From assembly GCF_000429365.1 (NCBI RefSeq), contig NZ_AUBS01000026.1:1-60781 (forward strand): 60,781 nucleotides of DNA. The letters are read 5' to 3'. Every line of letters starts with the position of its first letter. Position 1 is the stretch's first letter. The stretch comes from Pseudodonghicola xiamenensis DSM 18339 (GTDB lineage Bacteria; Pseudomonadota; Alphaproteobacteria; Rhodobacterales; Rhodobacteraceae). Positions 20,000 to 29,928 of the stretch are shown piece after piece. The translations under genes and the position numbers were made by a program. A model generated the notes under the pieces. The model was not told the origin of the DNA. It ran no database searches and was given only the letters and a program-made list of their open reading frames with translations.

Positions 20000-20028
20000 G
20001 GAGGCCGGCCCGGCATGGGCCGGCCTCC
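20000..20028. terminator. Bidirectional terminator-like hairpin between convergent genes
   Basis: GGAGGCCGGCCC (20000-20011) and GGGCCGGCCTCC (20017-20028) form a perfect 12-bp stem with loop GGCAT. It lies between the end of proS (+) and the end of the next gene (-). No T run follows on either strand, so it may work by roadblock or protect 3' ends. Confidence 0.6.
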
Positions 20029-20035
20029 GGCCTGA

Positions 20036-20383
20036 TCAGGGGCGCGGGCAGAGCATGCCGCAGGCAGCGCCGGGCTGTGGCCGCACTGTCGGGCGCCCGA
20101 GGCGGGGCGCCAGATCGCGTAGCCCGACACCGACGAAGCGCATCGAGCACAGGCAGACGTCATCGCGCATCAGGCACAGCCTGCCATTGCGGAAGGCAAG
20201 CCCATAGCCATGGGCCGCCAGCGCCTGTTCCAGCGCGGGCCAGCTTGGGCTGTCGGCGATCAGCGGCTGCAGCCAGCCGCGCAGAAGTGCCGCCGATTCA
20301 CTGTCGATTGCCGGATGGTCGGGATCCGGCAGTGCCGGAACCGGCAGGCCGCCCTGGGGGGCGGGGTGTAGAGTGGAACGCAT
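20036..20383 (-). CDS. Conserved hypothetical protein of Rhodobacterales
   Basis: 115 residues from ATG 20383, which has GGAGGA five bases upstream; a start 12 bases further up is possible but would contain that site. The conserved-looking part is SPSWPALEQALAAHGYGLAFRNGRLCLM followed by CSMRFVGVGLRDLAPRLGRP. I remember similar proteins as unnamed, sometimes tagged relaxase-related. No signal or membrane segment. It converges on proS across a strong hairpin. Function unknown. Confidence 0.6.
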   Translation of the reverse strand: MRSTLHPAPQGGLPVPALPDPDHPAIDSESAALLRGWLQPLIADSPSWPALEQALAAHGYGLAFRNGRLCLMRDDVCLCSMRFVGVGLRDLAPRLGRPTVRPQPGAACGMLCPRP

Positions 20384-20660
20384 TGTCTCCTCCATGCCAA
20401 TCTCCCCTCCTTGTCTTGATCGGACAAGTCTGGGACGGTTTTGGCTGCAAGGAAAATTTTAATTCAAAGTGAGGCGATTGAGAGGGGGAATTGTGGCGAA
20501 ATCCGGCGTTAGTCAGGCGGTGTATCATTTTTTGTCCACAGATCGGAAACCAGCGGGAAAGCGCCCGCCGGATCGCCGCCAGGGCAGCGCCTGAGGATCC
20601 GGCCTTGACCGTCGCGGGCTGCTCAAGCAGGGTCGCGCCGGCATCAGCAGGATGGAGATC

Positions 20661-21947
20661 ATGGCCGGCCATACCGCCCCTTTCGCCCCTTTCGAATGGA
20701 TGATCGCCTGGCGCTATCTCAGGGCGCGCCGCGCCGAGGGGGGCGTCAGCGTGATGACCTGGATCAGCCTGATCGGCATCACCCTTGCGGTCTTCGCGCT
20801 GATCGCGACGCTTGCGGTCCGCTCGGGCTTCCGGTCGGAATTCGTCGGCACCATCCTGGGCGCCAATGCCCATGTCACCATCTATGGGCCGGGGCGGGTA
20901 ACCGAACAGGGCGCCTTTGATCGCACCATCGCCGATTATCAGGCGATGGCCGGGCGGCTGGCGAGTGTGCCGGGCGTCACCCGGGCGGCGCCGACGGTGC
21001 GCGGGCAAGTTATGATTTCCTATCGCGGGCGCAATTCGGGGGTGGAGGTCTATGGCATCACCCCGGCTGATCTGGCCAGCCTGCCGGCAATCGCGGATGG
21101 AGAACACGCGCGGGGCGATCTGGCGGATTTCCCGGCCGGCATCGCCATCGGCTCGGGCGTGGCGCAGGAGCTGGGGGTGATGGTGGGCGACCGGATCAAG
21201 CTGATCTCGCCCGATGGGGTGCGGACCCCGATGGGCACCAGCCCGCGCGTCAATGTCTATACCGTCACCTATATCTTCAGCGCCGGACGCTGGGATATCG
21301 ACCGGACGCGGGCCTATCTGCCACTGGCCGAGGCGCAATCATATTTCAACCGCGAAGGCGTGGCGGACGAGATCGAGGTGATGATCGCCGAGCCCGAGCG
21401 TGTCGAGGCGATGATCCCGCCCTTGCGTCAGGCGGCGGGCGAGGCGGTTCAGGTCTGGACCTGGCGCGATGCCTCGGGCGGGTTTCTGCGGGCGCTGCAG
21501 GTCGAGGACAACGTGATGTTCGTGATCCTGTCGATCCTGGTGCTGATCGCGACGATGAACATCGTCTCCGGGTTGATCATGCTGGTCAAGAACAAGGGCC
21601 GCGACATCGGCATCCTGCGCACCATCGGGCTGAGCGAGGGATCGGTGATGCGGGTGTTCTTCATCTGCGGCGCTTTCACCGGGCTGATCGGCACCGCCAT
21701 GGGGGTGCTGCTGGGCTGCCTCTTTGCCATCTATATCGACCCGATCTTTTCCTTCGTGAACTATGTGGCCGGCGGCGGCGTCTGGGATCCGGCGATCCGC
21801 GGCATCTATTCGCTGCCGGCGGAATTGCATCTTTGGGATGTGATGAAGGCGGTGATCCTGTCGCTGGGTCTGTCCTTCATCGTCACGATCTTTCCCGCCC
21901 GTCGGGCGGCGCGGATGAACCCGGTGGAGGCGTTGCGCTATGAATGA
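20661..21947 (+). CDS. lolC: Lipoprotein-releasing ABC transporter permease (LolC/LolE)
   Basis: 428 residues from ATG 20661 (ATG 20652 also possible). Four membrane segments in the LolC/E layout: one at about 25-50 ([20 protein letters not shown]), a large periplasmic domain, then three in the C-terminal part ([20 protein letters not shown], the [17 protein letters not shown] region, and [16 protein letters not shown]). The FtsX-type ending [16 protein letters not shown] is typical. With LolD it extracts outer-membrane lipoproteins from the inner membrane and passes them to LolA. Alphaproteobacteria often have this single LolC/E fusion-like subunit (LolF type). Confidence 0.93.
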   Translation: MAGHTAPFAPFEWMIAWRYLRARRAEGGVSVMTWISLIGITLAVFALIATLAVRSGFRSEFVGTILGANAHVTIYGPGRVTEQGAFDRTIADYQAMAGRLASVPGVTRAAPTVRGQVMISYRGRNSGVEVYGITPADLASLPAIADGEHARGDLADFPAGIAIGSGVAQELGVMVGDRIKLISPDGVRTPMGTSPRVNVYTVTYIFSAGRWDIDRTRAYLPLAEAQSYFNREGVADEIEVMIAEPERVEAMIPPLRQAAGEAVQVWTWRDASGGFLRALQVEDNVMFVILSILVLIATMNIVSGLIMLVKNKGRDIGILRTIGLSEGSVMRVFFICGAFTGLIGTAMGVLLGCLFAIYIDPIFSFVNYVAGGGVWDPAIRGIYSLPAELHLWDVMKAVILSLGLSFIVTIFPARRAARMNPVEALRYE

Positions 21948-22623
21948 TCCGGTGCTGCGGCTTGACGGGCTGGCCAAGGGGTATCTGCAGGGAACGCCGG
22001 GCGCGGTCGAGGTGCTGCGCGGCGTCGATCTGGCGCTGACCGCGGGCGAGACGGTGGCGCTGGTGGCGCCCTCGGGGGCGGGGAAGTCGACCCTTCTGCA
22101 TATCGCCGGGCTTCTCGACACCCCGGACGTGGGCCGGGTGGAGATCGCGGGGCAGGATATGGCCGGTCGGTCGGACCGGGCGCGCACGGCGGTACGGCGC
22201 CGCGATGTCGGCTTTATCTATCAGTTCCATCACCTGCTGCCGGAATTCTCTGCAGCCGAGAATGTGATTCTGCCCCAGTTGGCCAATGGCGCCGGGCGCC
22301 GGGCGGCGGCGGCGCGGGCGGCGGATTTGCTGGCACGCGTGGGGTTGAGCGCGCGGGCCGATCACCGGCCGGCCGAGCTGTCGGGCGGCGAGCAGCAGCG
22401 GGTGGCCTTCTGCCGGGCGATGGCCAACGGGCCGAAACTGTTGCTGGCCGACGAACCCACTGGCAACCTCGATCCCGAGACCTCGGACCGGGTGTTCGAG
22501 GTGTTGATGGCGCTGGTGGCGGAAACCGGGCTCGCCGCGTTGATCGCGACCCATAACATGGAGCTCGCCAGTCGAATGGATCGTGTGGTGCGGCTCGAGG
22601 CGGGGCTGGTGCGCCCGGCGTGA
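21940..22623 (+). CDS. lolD: Lipoprotein-releasing ABC transporter ATP-binding protein
   Basis: 227 residues. Walker [11 protein letters not shown] loop [15 protein letters not shown], signature LSGGEQQRV, Walker [13 protein letters not shown] and H loop ATHN are all intact. The HHLLPEF segment is characteristic of LolD. It powers LolC/E at the inner membrane. It overlaps the permease gene by eight bases, so the two subunits are translationally coupled. Confidence 0.95.
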   Translation: MNDPVLRLDGLAKGYLQGTPGAVEVLRGVDLALTAGETVALVAPSGAGKSTLLHIAGLLDTPDVGRVEIAGQDMAGRSDRARTAVRRRDVGFIYQFHHLLPEFSAAENVILPQLANGAGRRAAAARAADLLARVGLSARADHRPAELSGGEQQRVAFCRAMANGPKLLLADEPTGNLDPETSDRVFEVLMALVAETGLAALIATHNMELASRMDRVVRLEAGLVRPA

Positions 22624-22722
22624 GCGCCGTGGCCGCGCTGCGGCGTGGCCTTCGGGGCGGCGCTGGGTTATGGTTCTGTCCGGTAGCAGCGTGAAATCCT
22701 TCGGGAAACCAGGAGAGCCCCC

Positions 22723-23175
22723 ATGCGCGTCACTCATCGCATCCTCTCCCTTGCGGGGCGAGTGGCCCCGAGTTCGGTCTCGGGGGTGGTTCTGTGCCTG
22801 ACTGCCGGTCTGGCACAGGCGCAGGAAGGCGGAGCGGCCGCCCGACGTGGTGCTGATCTGTATGCCGTCCATTGCGCCACCTGCCACGGCAGCGAGGCGA
22901 CAGGTGAGGGGCCGATGGCAGGGGCGTTGTCGATCCGTCCGAGCGATCTGACGGCGTTGGCGCTGGCGGAGGGGGGCGTGTTCCCGGTGCAGCGGGTGGT
23001 GCGGCGAATCGATGGCACCGATCCTCTGGTCGCCCATGGCAGCGCCATGCCGGTCTATGGGCCGTTCTTCGAAGGTGCCGGACGCATGTTGCGCCTGCCC
23101 GATGGGGGGCAGATCATGACCACCCAGCCGATCGTGGATCTGCTGGCTTATCTCGAAACTCTTCAAAGCAAGTGA
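22723..23175 (+). CDS. Exported mono-haem c-type cytochrome
   Basis: 150 residues with a Sec signal ending near AQA-QE (about residue 33). The haem motif CATCH lies at 51-55 and a likely Met ligand in SAMPVYGPFF. The spacing fits small class I cytochromes c. It overlaps or abuts the next cytochrome gene, so both were probably made together as an electron-carrying pair in the periplasm. Partner enzyme not evident nearby. Confidence 0.88.
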   Translation: MRVTHRILSLAGRVAPSSVSGVVLCLTAGLAQAQEGGAAARRGADLYAVHCATCHGSEATGEGPMAGALSIRPSDLTALALAEGGVFPVQRVVRRIDGTDPLVAHGSAMPVYGPFFEGAGRMLRLPDGGQIMTTQPIVDLLAYLETLQSK

Positions 23176-23186
23176 CAGGCTTTTCG

Positions 23187-23594
23187 ATGACCATCGACCG
23201 TTTTCTGATCGTTCTTCCCGCTCTGGCCGTATTGGCCGCCTGTATTGCCGGGCAGGATCTCATGCCCGGGCCGGAGGAGGGCGCTGCGCTTTTTGCCGAC
23301 AATTGCACGGTCTGTCATGATTATCGCGGCGAGGGCGGGATGTTGTCCTCCGGGGTGGAGGCGCCGGATCTGACGCGGATCGCCCTGCGCAACGGTGGCG
23401 AATTCCCGCGTGCCAGGGTGTTGTCTCAGATCGACGGCTATGGCCGGGGCAAGGCGGCGGATGTGATGCCCGAGTACGGCGCGCTGCTGGAAGGGGAGTT
23501 GGTGCCGGTCGAGGTCGACGGTACGATGACGCCGACGCCGCGGCCCCTGGCGGCACTTCTGGCCTATCTGGAAAGCATCCAGGCCAAGGATTGA
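23187..23594 (+). CDS. Mono-haem c-type cytochrome, lipoprotein-like
   Basis: 135 residues from ATG 23187. The N-terminus MTIDRFLIVLPALAVLAAC has a lipobox (LAAC, Cys19), so it is likely a membrane-tethered cytochrome. Haem motif CTVCH at 40-44; Met in DVMPEYG is the probable sixth ligand. The middle resembles the preceding cytochrome (SGVEAPDLTRIALRNGGEFP against PSDLTALALAEGGVFP), suggesting duplication. A GTG at 23172 overlapping the previous stop is an alternative start. Confidence 0.85.
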   Translation: MTIDRFLIVLPALAVLAACIAGQDLMPGPEEGAALFADNCTVCHDYRGEGGMLSSGVEAPDLTRIALRNGGEFPRARVLSQIDGYGRGKAADVMPEYGALLEGELVPVEVDGTMTPTPRPLAALLAYLESIQAKD

Positions 23595-23619
23595 GCGCAG
23601 GTTGTCGGGCGGTCGAGGC

Positions 23620-23680
23620 GGGGGGCTCTGCCCCCCAGGGCCTGCGGCCCCCCCCCCGGGATATTTGCAGCCAGAAAAAG
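23620..23680 (+). repeat. Dispersed two-hairpin repeat, copy 1 (GGATATTT core)
   Basis: Two GC hairpins, GGGGGGC-TCT-GCCCCCC (23620-23636) and GGGCC-TGC-GGCCC (23638-23650), are followed by a C run and the core GGGATATTTGCAGCCAGAAA (to 23680 with AAG). The same arrangement occurs near 36352-36403 and 41945-42013. The copy lies between the convergent cytochrome and metallopeptidase genes. The reverse complement of the core ends in CTTTTTCTGG, which could act as a terminator U-run for minus-strand transcripts. The rest of the interval up to 23986 has no gene that I can support. Confidence 0.65.
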
Positions 23681-23701
23681 AGGGTGGAGCGAGCGGCGCC
23701 A

Positions 23702-23727
23702 GGAAAACAGTCCTGTGGACTGTTTCC
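23702..23727. repeat. Palindromic AAACAGTCC repeat, copy 1
   Basis: GGAAAACAGTCC-TGT-GGACTGTTTCC is a near-perfect inverted repeat (one extra A on the left). An almost identical palindrome, GAAAACAGTCC-GGT-GGACTGTTTCC, lies at 60097-60121 inside a broken transposase gene. Here it sits between convergent genes, 22 bp after the GGATATTT repeat. I have seen such palindromes scattered in Rhodobacterales intergenic DNA. The mechanism of spread is unknown. Confidence 0.7.
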
Positions 23728-23986
23728 AGCCGTGAGCGGGCGTAGCCCAGGGGAGGCCATGCGGAAAGTGCCCCTTGGAGGGTTTTCTGTCCGGCCCTGC
23801 TTCAGCGACGAATGTGGGGAGGCTCGGGGACAGGTGGGGCAGACGATCCCGCGGGCGCCTTCTGCGTCACTCGACTACAGGCGTGAATCGGCGGAGCCAT
23901 AAGGGGCCATAATATCTGGTGCGCTCGCCAGGAACGGCGAGAAGGGGCTGCCGGGCCCATCCCATTTTCTCGAGGGGGGCGGAGGA

Positions 23987-24679
23987 TCAGCTGCAGATGC
24001 CCGTCAGTTCCACCCCGCGCCAGGGCAATATCACATCGCTCTGGCGGCTTTGCGGCAGTGGCGCCACCGGCATGGCGCCGGCCAGCATCGCATGCAGGCG
24101 TTTGGTACGCGGCGCCTGGGGGGCGAGGGCGCGGCAGCAGACGTATTCCTCCATGATCGCGCCCTGTTGTTCGTAGCCGAAGCTGAGGAAATCGGGGGCG
24201 CCGGTCAGATCGAAGAGGTAGGGGTCATCGGTGCCACGGTGTTCGGCGGCGGCGCCGAGGGGGCTGTAGCCGGTTTCGGTCCGGTTCTGCCATTGCCAGA
24301 CATGCGTCATCTCATGGGCGAAGAGCATGGCCTCGCTGAGGTAGAGCAGGCGCGGATAACGCGGCAGGTAATCGGGCAGATACCAGTCACGGGTGAACAG
24401 GATATGGTTGAAGAGCGTTACCGCCGCGGGTTTGGCGGTGACGATCTCGCCGGTTTCGGGCGGCATGATGCGTTCGCGGCAGGTCAGCCGTGGCCGCGGC
24501 TTGCGCTGGAAGGTGATCGGGGCGAGGGGGGCGCCCTTGACCAGCCGAACGCGGGCGTAATCGGTGGCATCGCCCTGCAGGGTTCGGGCGAAGGCGATCT
24601 CTTGCGGGGAGAGGCGGCGACCGCAGCCGGAGACCAGCAGCAGGGCGATCAGCAGGAGGGCGAGGGGCGCACGGAGCAT
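23987..24679 (-). CDS. Metallopeptidase-like lipoprotein
   Basis: 230 residues. The signal MLRAPLALLLIALLLVSGC has a lipobox (Cys19). HEMTH at 122-126 (in LFAHEMTHVWQWQ) is a zincin HExxH motif, which points to a Zn2+ hydrolase fold. Several Cys (CRER, VCC) could form disulphides. The family is common in Rhodobacterales but uncharacterised. Membrane-anchored in the periplasm by inference. Four bases separate it from the upstream glycosylase gene, so it belongs to that minus-strand operon. Confidence 0.75.
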   Translation of the reverse strand: MLRAPLALLLIALLLVSGCGRRLSPQEIAFARTLQGDATDYARVRLVKGAPLAPITFQRKPRPRLTCRERIMPPETGEIVTAKPAAVTLFNHILFTRDWYLPDYLPRYPRLLYLSEAMLFAHEMTHVWQWQNRTETGYSPLGAAAEHRGTDDPYLFDLTGAPDFLSFGYEQQGAIMEEYVCCRALAPQAPRTKRLHAMLAGAMPVAPLPQSRQSDVILPWRGVELTGICS

Positions 24680-24683
24680 GGGG

Positions 24684-25346
24684 TCACAGGCTCATCGCCA
24701 GGGTGCGGCTGATTTCGGTCAGCGAACGGCTGGACTGGTCCATCCAGCTGTTGAAAGCGGCCTGCACTTGGCGCAGCGCGGTTTTCGAGGTCGCGGGCTT
24801 GTCGATCACCCCTTCGGCGATCAGCCGGGCGCTGACATCGCGCGACAGGATGAAACTGTCACGGCCGGCAAAACGCATCGCGTATTGCCCGGTCATGCCG
24901 CCAAGCCGGGCGCCTTCGCTGCGCAGCAGGTCGAGAAGCCCGATGTAATCGGTCGAGGGCCAGCCGCCGAGGATCGTGCCGGCGCCGCCCTGGGCACGCA
25001 GCCGCAGCAGGAAGGCGGCGTTTTCCCGCACGGTGGCGAGCTTGGCGCCATTGCGCACCACATCGGGGTTGCGCAGGATGGCGTCAAAGCGGTCATCGTC
25101 CATGAAGGCGCAGGCGGCAGGGTCGAAGTGGTCGAAGGCGGTCTCGAACCCGTCCCATTTCGCCTCGATCACCTTCCAGTTGAATCCGGCCTGGAAAATG
25201 CATTTCGTCATCACCGATAGCCAGCGGTCGTCGGGCAGGCGGGCCAGCGCCTCGGGCGGCAGCGGGCGGGGAAGCTGCGCCTCCAGCGCCTGGGGGCCGC
25301 CGTGGCGATCGGCTGCGATGGCGAAGATTTCATCGAAGCTGCGCAT
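24684..25346 (-). CDS. DNA-3-methyladenine glycosylase I-like protein
   Basis: 220 residues from ATG 25346. The helix-hairpin-helix glycosylase fold of the Tag family is recognisable by IFQAGFNWKVIEAKWDGFETAF (Tag proteins have LSWxxILxKR at this place) and NPDVVRNGAKLATVRENA. Tag removes 3-methyladenine from DNA. The usual N-terminal RCxW and C-terminal zinc ligands are not seen, so this is a divergent branch with possibly different base preference. It follows the thioesterase gene by four bases. Confidence 0.75.
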   Translation of the reverse strand: MRSFDEIFAIAADRHGGPQALEAQLPRPLPPEALARLPDDRWLSVMTKCIFQAGFNWKVIEAKWDGFETAFDHFDPAACAFMDDDRFDAILRNPDVVRNGAKLATVRENAAFLLRLRAQGGAGTILGGWPSTDYIGLLDLLRSEGARLGGMTGQYAMRFAGRDSFILSRDVSARLIAEGVIDKPATSKTALRQVQAAFNSWMDQSSRSLTEISRTLAMSL

Positions 25347-25350
25347 GAGC

Positions 25351-25755
25351 TCAACCGGCAAAGAAGGTGGCCGTGGCGGTGGCGACGGCCTTGCCGCTGG
25401 TCTCTTCGGTCATTTCTGCGCGGGCGAAGACCAGGGATTTGCCGGCACGTACCACCTCGGCCCGGCACAGGATCGCTGTGCCGACCCCGGGGCGCAGGAA
25501 CTGGGTGTGCAGATCGGTGGTGGCAAAGGGCCGCGGTTCGGGGAAATGCGCGATCACCGCCAGCGCCATGGTGGTATCGGCCAGCGCGGCCAGCGCCTGC
25601 CCCGAGACGATGCCTCCGACGCGGGACAGATGATCGCCCAAGGGCATGCGGATCAGGGCGTGTTCTGCGTCGATCTCGATCACCTTCAGATCGAGCGCCT
25701 GAACCCAGTCGGCGAAGTTTTCGGCAAAGATGGTCTGGGCGATCTGCGGTGTCAT
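25351..25755 (-). CDS. PaaI-type hotdog-fold thioesterase
   Basis: 134 residues. The hotdog core reads HALIRMPLGDHLSRVGGIVSGQALAALADTTMALAV, in which GGIVSGQALAALADTT is the acyl-CoA thioesterase signature with the catalytic acidic residue; the strand TTDLHTQFLRPG follows. It probably hydrolyses a medium-chain or aryl acyl-CoA in the cytoplasm. It heads the minus-strand set with the glycosylase and lipoprotein. Substrate unknown. Confidence 0.88.
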   Translation of the reverse strand: MTPQIAQTIFAENFADWVQALDLKVIEIDAEHALIRMPLGDHLSRVGGIVSGQALAALADTTMALAVIAHFPEPRPFATTDLHTQFLRPGVGTAILCRAEVVRAGKSLVFARAEMTEETSGKAVATATATFFAG

Positions 25756-25892
25756 GGCGGGCCTTTCCCCTGCGTGCTCGGCCGGAGCCTATCCTCGGGG
25801 CGCCGGGCGCGTCGAGGGGATTCGGCGATCCGGCCACGCTGGTGGCCGGGGGAGGAAACTGCTAGCCTTCGCCGATGATGGAGGGGCTGCCG

Positions 25893-26417
25893 ATGTATCT
25901 GGCCTATGTTCTCAATCCCGAACGGGGGGCTGCCGATCTGTTGCTGGCGGGGTTCGCCGACCGGCTGCTCGGGGCGGGGGTGCCGCTGGCCGGTGTGGTG
26001 CAATACAACAGCGGTGGCGCGGCGGAGGGCTGCGTCTGCGACATGGATCTGCGGCTGTTGCCCGAAGGTGGCGTGATCCGGATTTCTCAATCGCTGGGAG
26101 CGGGGTCCAGTGGTTGCCGGCTCGATACCTCGGCCCTGGAAGGGGCGGTGGGCGCGGTGGAACCGCTGCTGGATCGGGCGCCGGCGCTGCTGATGATCAA
26201 CAAATTCGGCAAGCACGAGGCCGAGGGGCGGGGGTTCCGCCCGCTGATCGGTGAGGCACTGGGGCGTGGCATTCCGGTGCTCTTGGGGGTGAATGACAGC
26301 AACCTGCCGGGGTTTCTGGCCTTCGCCGGCGATCTGGCCGAGGAGCTGGAGCATGATCCCGCTGCGCTTGATGCCTGGTTCGCGCGCGTTCACAGCGCCG
26401 ATGCGACGGCGGCCTGA
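25893..26417 (+). CDS. DUF2478 family protein
   Basis: 174 residues from ATG 25893, which has GGAGG eight bases upstream; the frame is open to 25875. It carries the DUF2478 pattern: AYVLNPERGAADLLLAGFADRL, CDMDLRLLPEGGVIRISQSLG, and MINKFGKHEAEGRGFRPLIGEAL. NKFGK-AEG resembles nucleotide-binding loops of NTPase-like proteins. Members are often near molybdate transport genes; none is visible here. Divergent from the thioesterase gene. Confidence 0.82.
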   Translation: MYLAYVLNPERGAADLLLAGFADRLLGAGVPLAGVVQYNSGGAAEGCVCDMDLRLLPEGGVIRISQSLGAGSSGCRLDTSALEGAVGAVEPLLDRAPALLMINKFGKHEAEGRGFRPLIGEALGRGIPVLLGVNDSNLPGFLAFAGDLAEELEHDPAALDAWFARVHSADATAA

Positions 26418-26501
26418 CCTCGGGCCCTGCTTACGACTTTATCCGGGCGGCGACATCGCGTAACGCTCGGCCCGTCGCATCAGGCGGCCGGAGGATCGTT
26501 C

Positions 26502-27365
26502 GTGCGTGTGCCCTATACCCGTCTGAGCCGGGACGAGCTGGATCGGCAATTGTCGCCGAGCCTGTCGGCCAAGGATGCCATCGGTGTTCTGACCCGACAT
26601 GAGGAAACGACTGCCGATTTGGGCACGGCAGAGGGGCTGCGGTGCTGGCGGGATGTGGCCTATGGCGACGGGGCGCGGCAGGCCTATGATGTGACGGCGC
26701 CCGGCGCGGGGACAGGTACGCCCTGTCTGGTCTTCGTGCATGGCGGCTTCTGGCAAGAGGGGTCCAAGGCCGGATCGGGCTTCGCGGCGCGGGCTTTCGC
26801 GGCGGCGGGCTGGGCGCATGTGGGGATGGGTTACACGCTTGCCCCAGAGGCGACGCTGGCAGAGATCCTGCAGGAGCTCGGCACAGCACTGCGCCACCTG
26901 CGCGCCCATGCTGGCCTCTATGGCATTGATCCGGACAGGATCGTTCTGGCGGGGCATTCGGCGGGGGCGCATCTGGCCGCCTGTGTGCTGGCCGGTCTTG
27001 CGGGAGAGGATTTGCCGGCGGCTCTGGCAGGGTATGTGCTGATCAGCGGGGTCTATGATCTGGCGCCGGTGGCAGCCTCTTATGTCAATGACGCGATGAG
27101 GATGACCCCGGCGGATGTCGAGGCGTTGTCTCCGCTTCTGTATCTGCCGGCGGCGGACCGGCCGGTGCATCTGATGATCGGCGCTGACGAACCAGAGGCG
27201 TTCCGGCGCCAAAGCGATGCGCTGGCCGCGCTTTGGGGGCGGGATCTGACCCGGATCAGCATGGAGCGTTTCCCGGGGCGCGATCATTTCGATATTCTGG
27301 ACGAACTGGCCCCCGGTGGGTCGATGACCGGGCAGCGTATCGCGCGGATGGTGACCCTCACTTAG
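26502..27365 (+). CDS. Alpha/beta hydrolase (kynurenine formamidase-like)
   Basis: 287 residues, starting with GTG at 26502 seven bases after GGAGG. The oxyanion-hole motif HGGFW (VFVHGGFWQEG) and nucleophile elbow GHSAGAH place it in the HSL/formamidase-type esterases; the acid and base are likely the Asp in IGADEPEAF and the His in GRDHFDI. HGGFW or HGGYW with this layout is seen in kynurenine formamidases. It may hydrolyse N-formylkynurenine or another small ester; no tryptophan catabolic genes are adjacent. Confidence 0.85.
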   Translation: MRVPYTRLSRDELDRQLSPSLSAKDAIGVLTRHEETTADLGTAEGLRCWRDVAYGDGARQAYDVTAPGAGTGTPCLVFVHGGFWQEGSKAGSGFAARAFAAAGWAHVGMGYTLAPEATLAEILQELGTALRHLRAHAGLYGIDPDRIVLAGHSAGAHLAACVLAGLAGEDLPAALAGYVLISGVYDLAPVAASYVNDAMRMTPADVEALSPLLYLPAADRPVHLMIGADEPEAFRRQSDALAALWGRDLTRISMERFPGRDHFDILDELAPGGSMTGQRIARMVTLT

Positions 27366-27408
27366 GCGGTTCGGCCGGACCGAAGGAGCCGGCCGGGGAG
27401 GAGAGGGA

Positions 27409-29721
27409 TCAGACAGCTCCGGTCTGACGCAGCGGGTGGTCATCCGCATCGGCCGTATGCCGGCGCTGGAGCCGCCGCGTGGTGTCTTCCAGGATATTGA
27501 TAAGGTCCTTTTTCGACACCGGTTTGGTCAGGAAGCCATCCATCCCGGCGGCCTCGCTGCGGGCCCGATCCTCGGGCATCGCATGGGCGGTCAGCGCGAC
27601 GATGATCGCGGGCGGCAGGCCCTGGGCCCGTTCCAGCGCCCGAATTTCTTCCGAGGCGGACAATCCGCCCCTGACCGGCATCGACACATCCATCAGGATC
27701 AGATCGGGGCGTGTTTCCAGGTAGCCGTCGATTGCCTCCTGTCCGTTCGCCCAACTGGTGATCTTGTCGACCCGGCGACCGATCATTTTCTGGATGATCA
27801 ACTGATTGGTCTTGTTGTCTTCGGCAACGCCGACGCGCAGCGGCAAACGCGGTTCCGGGGTGTGCAGCGCCGGGGCGGTGGTGCTGGTCCGGGCTGTCGG
27901 ATCGTCATGCAGGATTGCATGGCATAGGCTGCGGAACAGCAGGTCGGTCCGCACCGGCTTGTTCAGGCAGAGCTCCACATCATCCTTTGTCAGCTCCTGA
28001 CGCAAGACTTCCAGATCGCCCGAGGACAGGATGATGAAGGGCAGCTTTCGGGTTTGCGGCAGATCGCGCAGGGCATGCAGCAGGTCGGCGCCGTTCATGC
28101 CGGGCATGTGGTGGTCCGAGATCAGGATGTCGGGCATCGGCATGCGGTTGGCGCGAAAGGCGTCAAGCGCGGCGTGGGCGCTGTCGAAGGCAACGCTTTC
28201 CATGCCGAAGCCGTTCAGCCGTGCCGTCAGGATCCGGCGGTTGACCTCCAGATCGTCGACCACCACGGCGCGCTTGCCGCGCAGGGTGTCGGGATCGAAG
28301 AACAGGGCCGACACACGCTCCTCTTGATGTTGCGGCGGTTCGGTTTCGCTGAGCGGCAGCACCATGCGGAAACAGGACCCCTGGCCGGGGGTGCTTTCCA
28401 CCGTGATGTCCCCGCCCATCAGGCGGAGCAGGCGCCGGGTGATCGCCAGGCCCAGCCCGGTGCCTGCGCGCGACCGGGTGTCATCTTCATCCACCTGTTC
28501 GAAGTCGCGGAAAATCGCGTCCAGCTTGTCCTCCGGAATGCCGATCCCGGTGTCGCTGACCGAGATTTCGAACCGTTCGCCCGGCAGTTCGATGACATGG
28601 ATGGTGACATGGCCTTCTTCGGTGAATTTTACCGCGTTGCCGGCGACATTCAGCAGACACTGCCTGAGCCGCGATTCGTCGCCGACCACCCAGGCGGGCA
28701 GTTGCTTCTGGAAGTCGACGCAAAGCTCCACCCCCTTGCTGTACCCCGCCGGGAACAGCAGATCGGCAGCATCCTGGACACAATTATGCAGATCGAAAGG
28801 GGCCTGCATGATGTTGACCTTGCCGGCCTCGATCTTTGAGAAGTCGAGAATGTCGTTGATGATCGTCAGCAGCGCCGAGGAAGAACCCAGGATGGTCGAG
28901 GCATAGCTGCGTTGTTCGTCGTTCAGCTTGGTCTCGTTCAAAAGCTCCGCCATGCCCATGATGCCGTTCATCGGTGTGCGAATCTCATGGCTCATGTTGG
29001 CGAGGAACCGCGACTTGACATCTTCGGCGTGGCGCGCAGCGTCGCGGGCGCGGGTCAGATCGCGGTTCATGATTGCCATGCGCCAGCCGGTATAGGTGAG
29101 CGCGGAGATCGGAATCAGGCTGGCGAGGGTCAGGATGGTCACCAGCATGATGCTGAAACTGCGAAACGCCGAGGAAATGGTCGTTCGTGCGTCGCTGATG
29201 TTGACGAAGACCTCGGCGGCACCGGCAATCTCCCCGTCCAGCACGATCGGCAGAACGCTGCGGGAGTAGCGCGGCGCCGAGGCCTTGCCGGGGGCGCCGT
29301 TGATTTCGGTGATTTGGGGCGCGCCGGCCAGAACCGCGTCGACGGCCTTGTTGCCAAGGCCGTCAGGAAAGGACAGGGGTTCGGGTGTCTTGTCCTCTTC
29401 CGGAAGGCGGGTTGAGGTCAGTACCAGCCGGCCCAGACGATCGTAGATGCGATAGGCCAGGACATCGCCGAAGGCGTCGGCGTCCCGCTGGACTCGCGGA
29501 TGGACCGGAGCGCCGCTCCTCTGATCCAGCAACCCCGCGACCACATGTTCATGCAGGATATAGTGCGTATACCAGCTTTGCGCATGCGAGGAGGCGGTCG
29601 AACTCAGGGTGGATTCGGTGACGCTGAGGCGGGCGTTCTCGATGAGCCGGCCTGCGATGAAAACGACCATGGCCAGAACCAGAGCCGACCAGATCCAAAT
29701 TTTCAGCCTGCCTTCGAACAT
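27409..29721 (-). CDS. Hybrid sensor histidine kinase with two receiver domains
   Basis: 770 residues. Two membrane segments (about 8-26 and 188-212) flank a periplasmic sensor domain. The HisKA domain has the H-box [12 protein letters not shown] with His245; the ATPase domain has N box NVAGNAVKF, then [10 protein letters not shown] and GTGLGLAI. Two receiver domains follow: the first with Asp536 ([11 protein letters not shown]), the second with Asp678 ([11 protein letters not shown]). No Hpt domain is present, so a separate phosphotransfer protein is expected. No partner regulator is adjacent. AT-rich DNA at 29722-29928 probably holds its promoter. Confidence 0.94.
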   Translation of the reverse strand: MFEGRLKIWIWSALVLAMVVFIAGRLIENARLSVTESTLSSTASSHAQSWYTHYILHEHVVAGLLDQRSGAPVHPRVQRDADAFGDVLAYRIYDRLGRLVLTSTRLPEEDKTPEPLSFPDGLGNKAVDAVLAGAPQITEINGAPGKASAPRYSRSVLPIVLDGEIAGAAEVFVNISDARTTISSAFRSFSIMLVTILTLASLIPISALTYTGWRMAIMNRDLTRARDAARHAEDVKSRFLANMSHEIRTPMNGIMGMAELLNETKLNDEQRSYASTILGSSSALLTIINDILDFSKIEAGKVNIMQAPFDLHNCVQDAADLLFPAGYSKGVELCVDFQKQLPAWVVGDESRLRQCLLNVAGNAVKFTEEGHVTIHVIELPGERFEISVSDTGIGIPEDKLDAIFRDFEQVDEDDTRSRAGTGLGLAITRRLLRLMGGDITVESTPGQGSCFRMVLPLSETEPPQHQEERVSALFFDPDTLRGKRAVVVDDLEVNRRILTARLNGFGMESVAFDSAHAALDAFRANRMPMPDILISDHHMPGMNGADLLHALRDLPQTRKLPFIILSSGDLEVLRQELTKDDVELCLNKPVRTDLLFRSLCHAILHDDPTARTSTTAPALHTPEPRLPLRVGVAEDNKTNQLIIQKMIGRRVDKITSWANGQEAIDGYLETRPDLILMDVSMPVRGGLSASEEIRALERAQGLPPAIIVALTAHAMPEDRARSEAAGMDGFLTKPVSKKDLINILEDTTRRLQRRHTADADDHPLRQTGAV

Positions 29722-29928
29722 CGGCCTCTCCCTTCGGTGCGTTTGGGGATTGGGCCGTAAAATCGCTAATTTACGGTAAAGGGATCTTACATAAATACTA
29801 ATATGTATGCTTGGGCTTCATTTGATTCAGAGAGCCCAGCAGAAGACAAGCCGGCACCTCAGCAAACGCGGCATGCAGCTTTATTGTCTTGAATTTTATC
29901 GGAAAAACCTTTGTCCAGCGGGAGAGGA

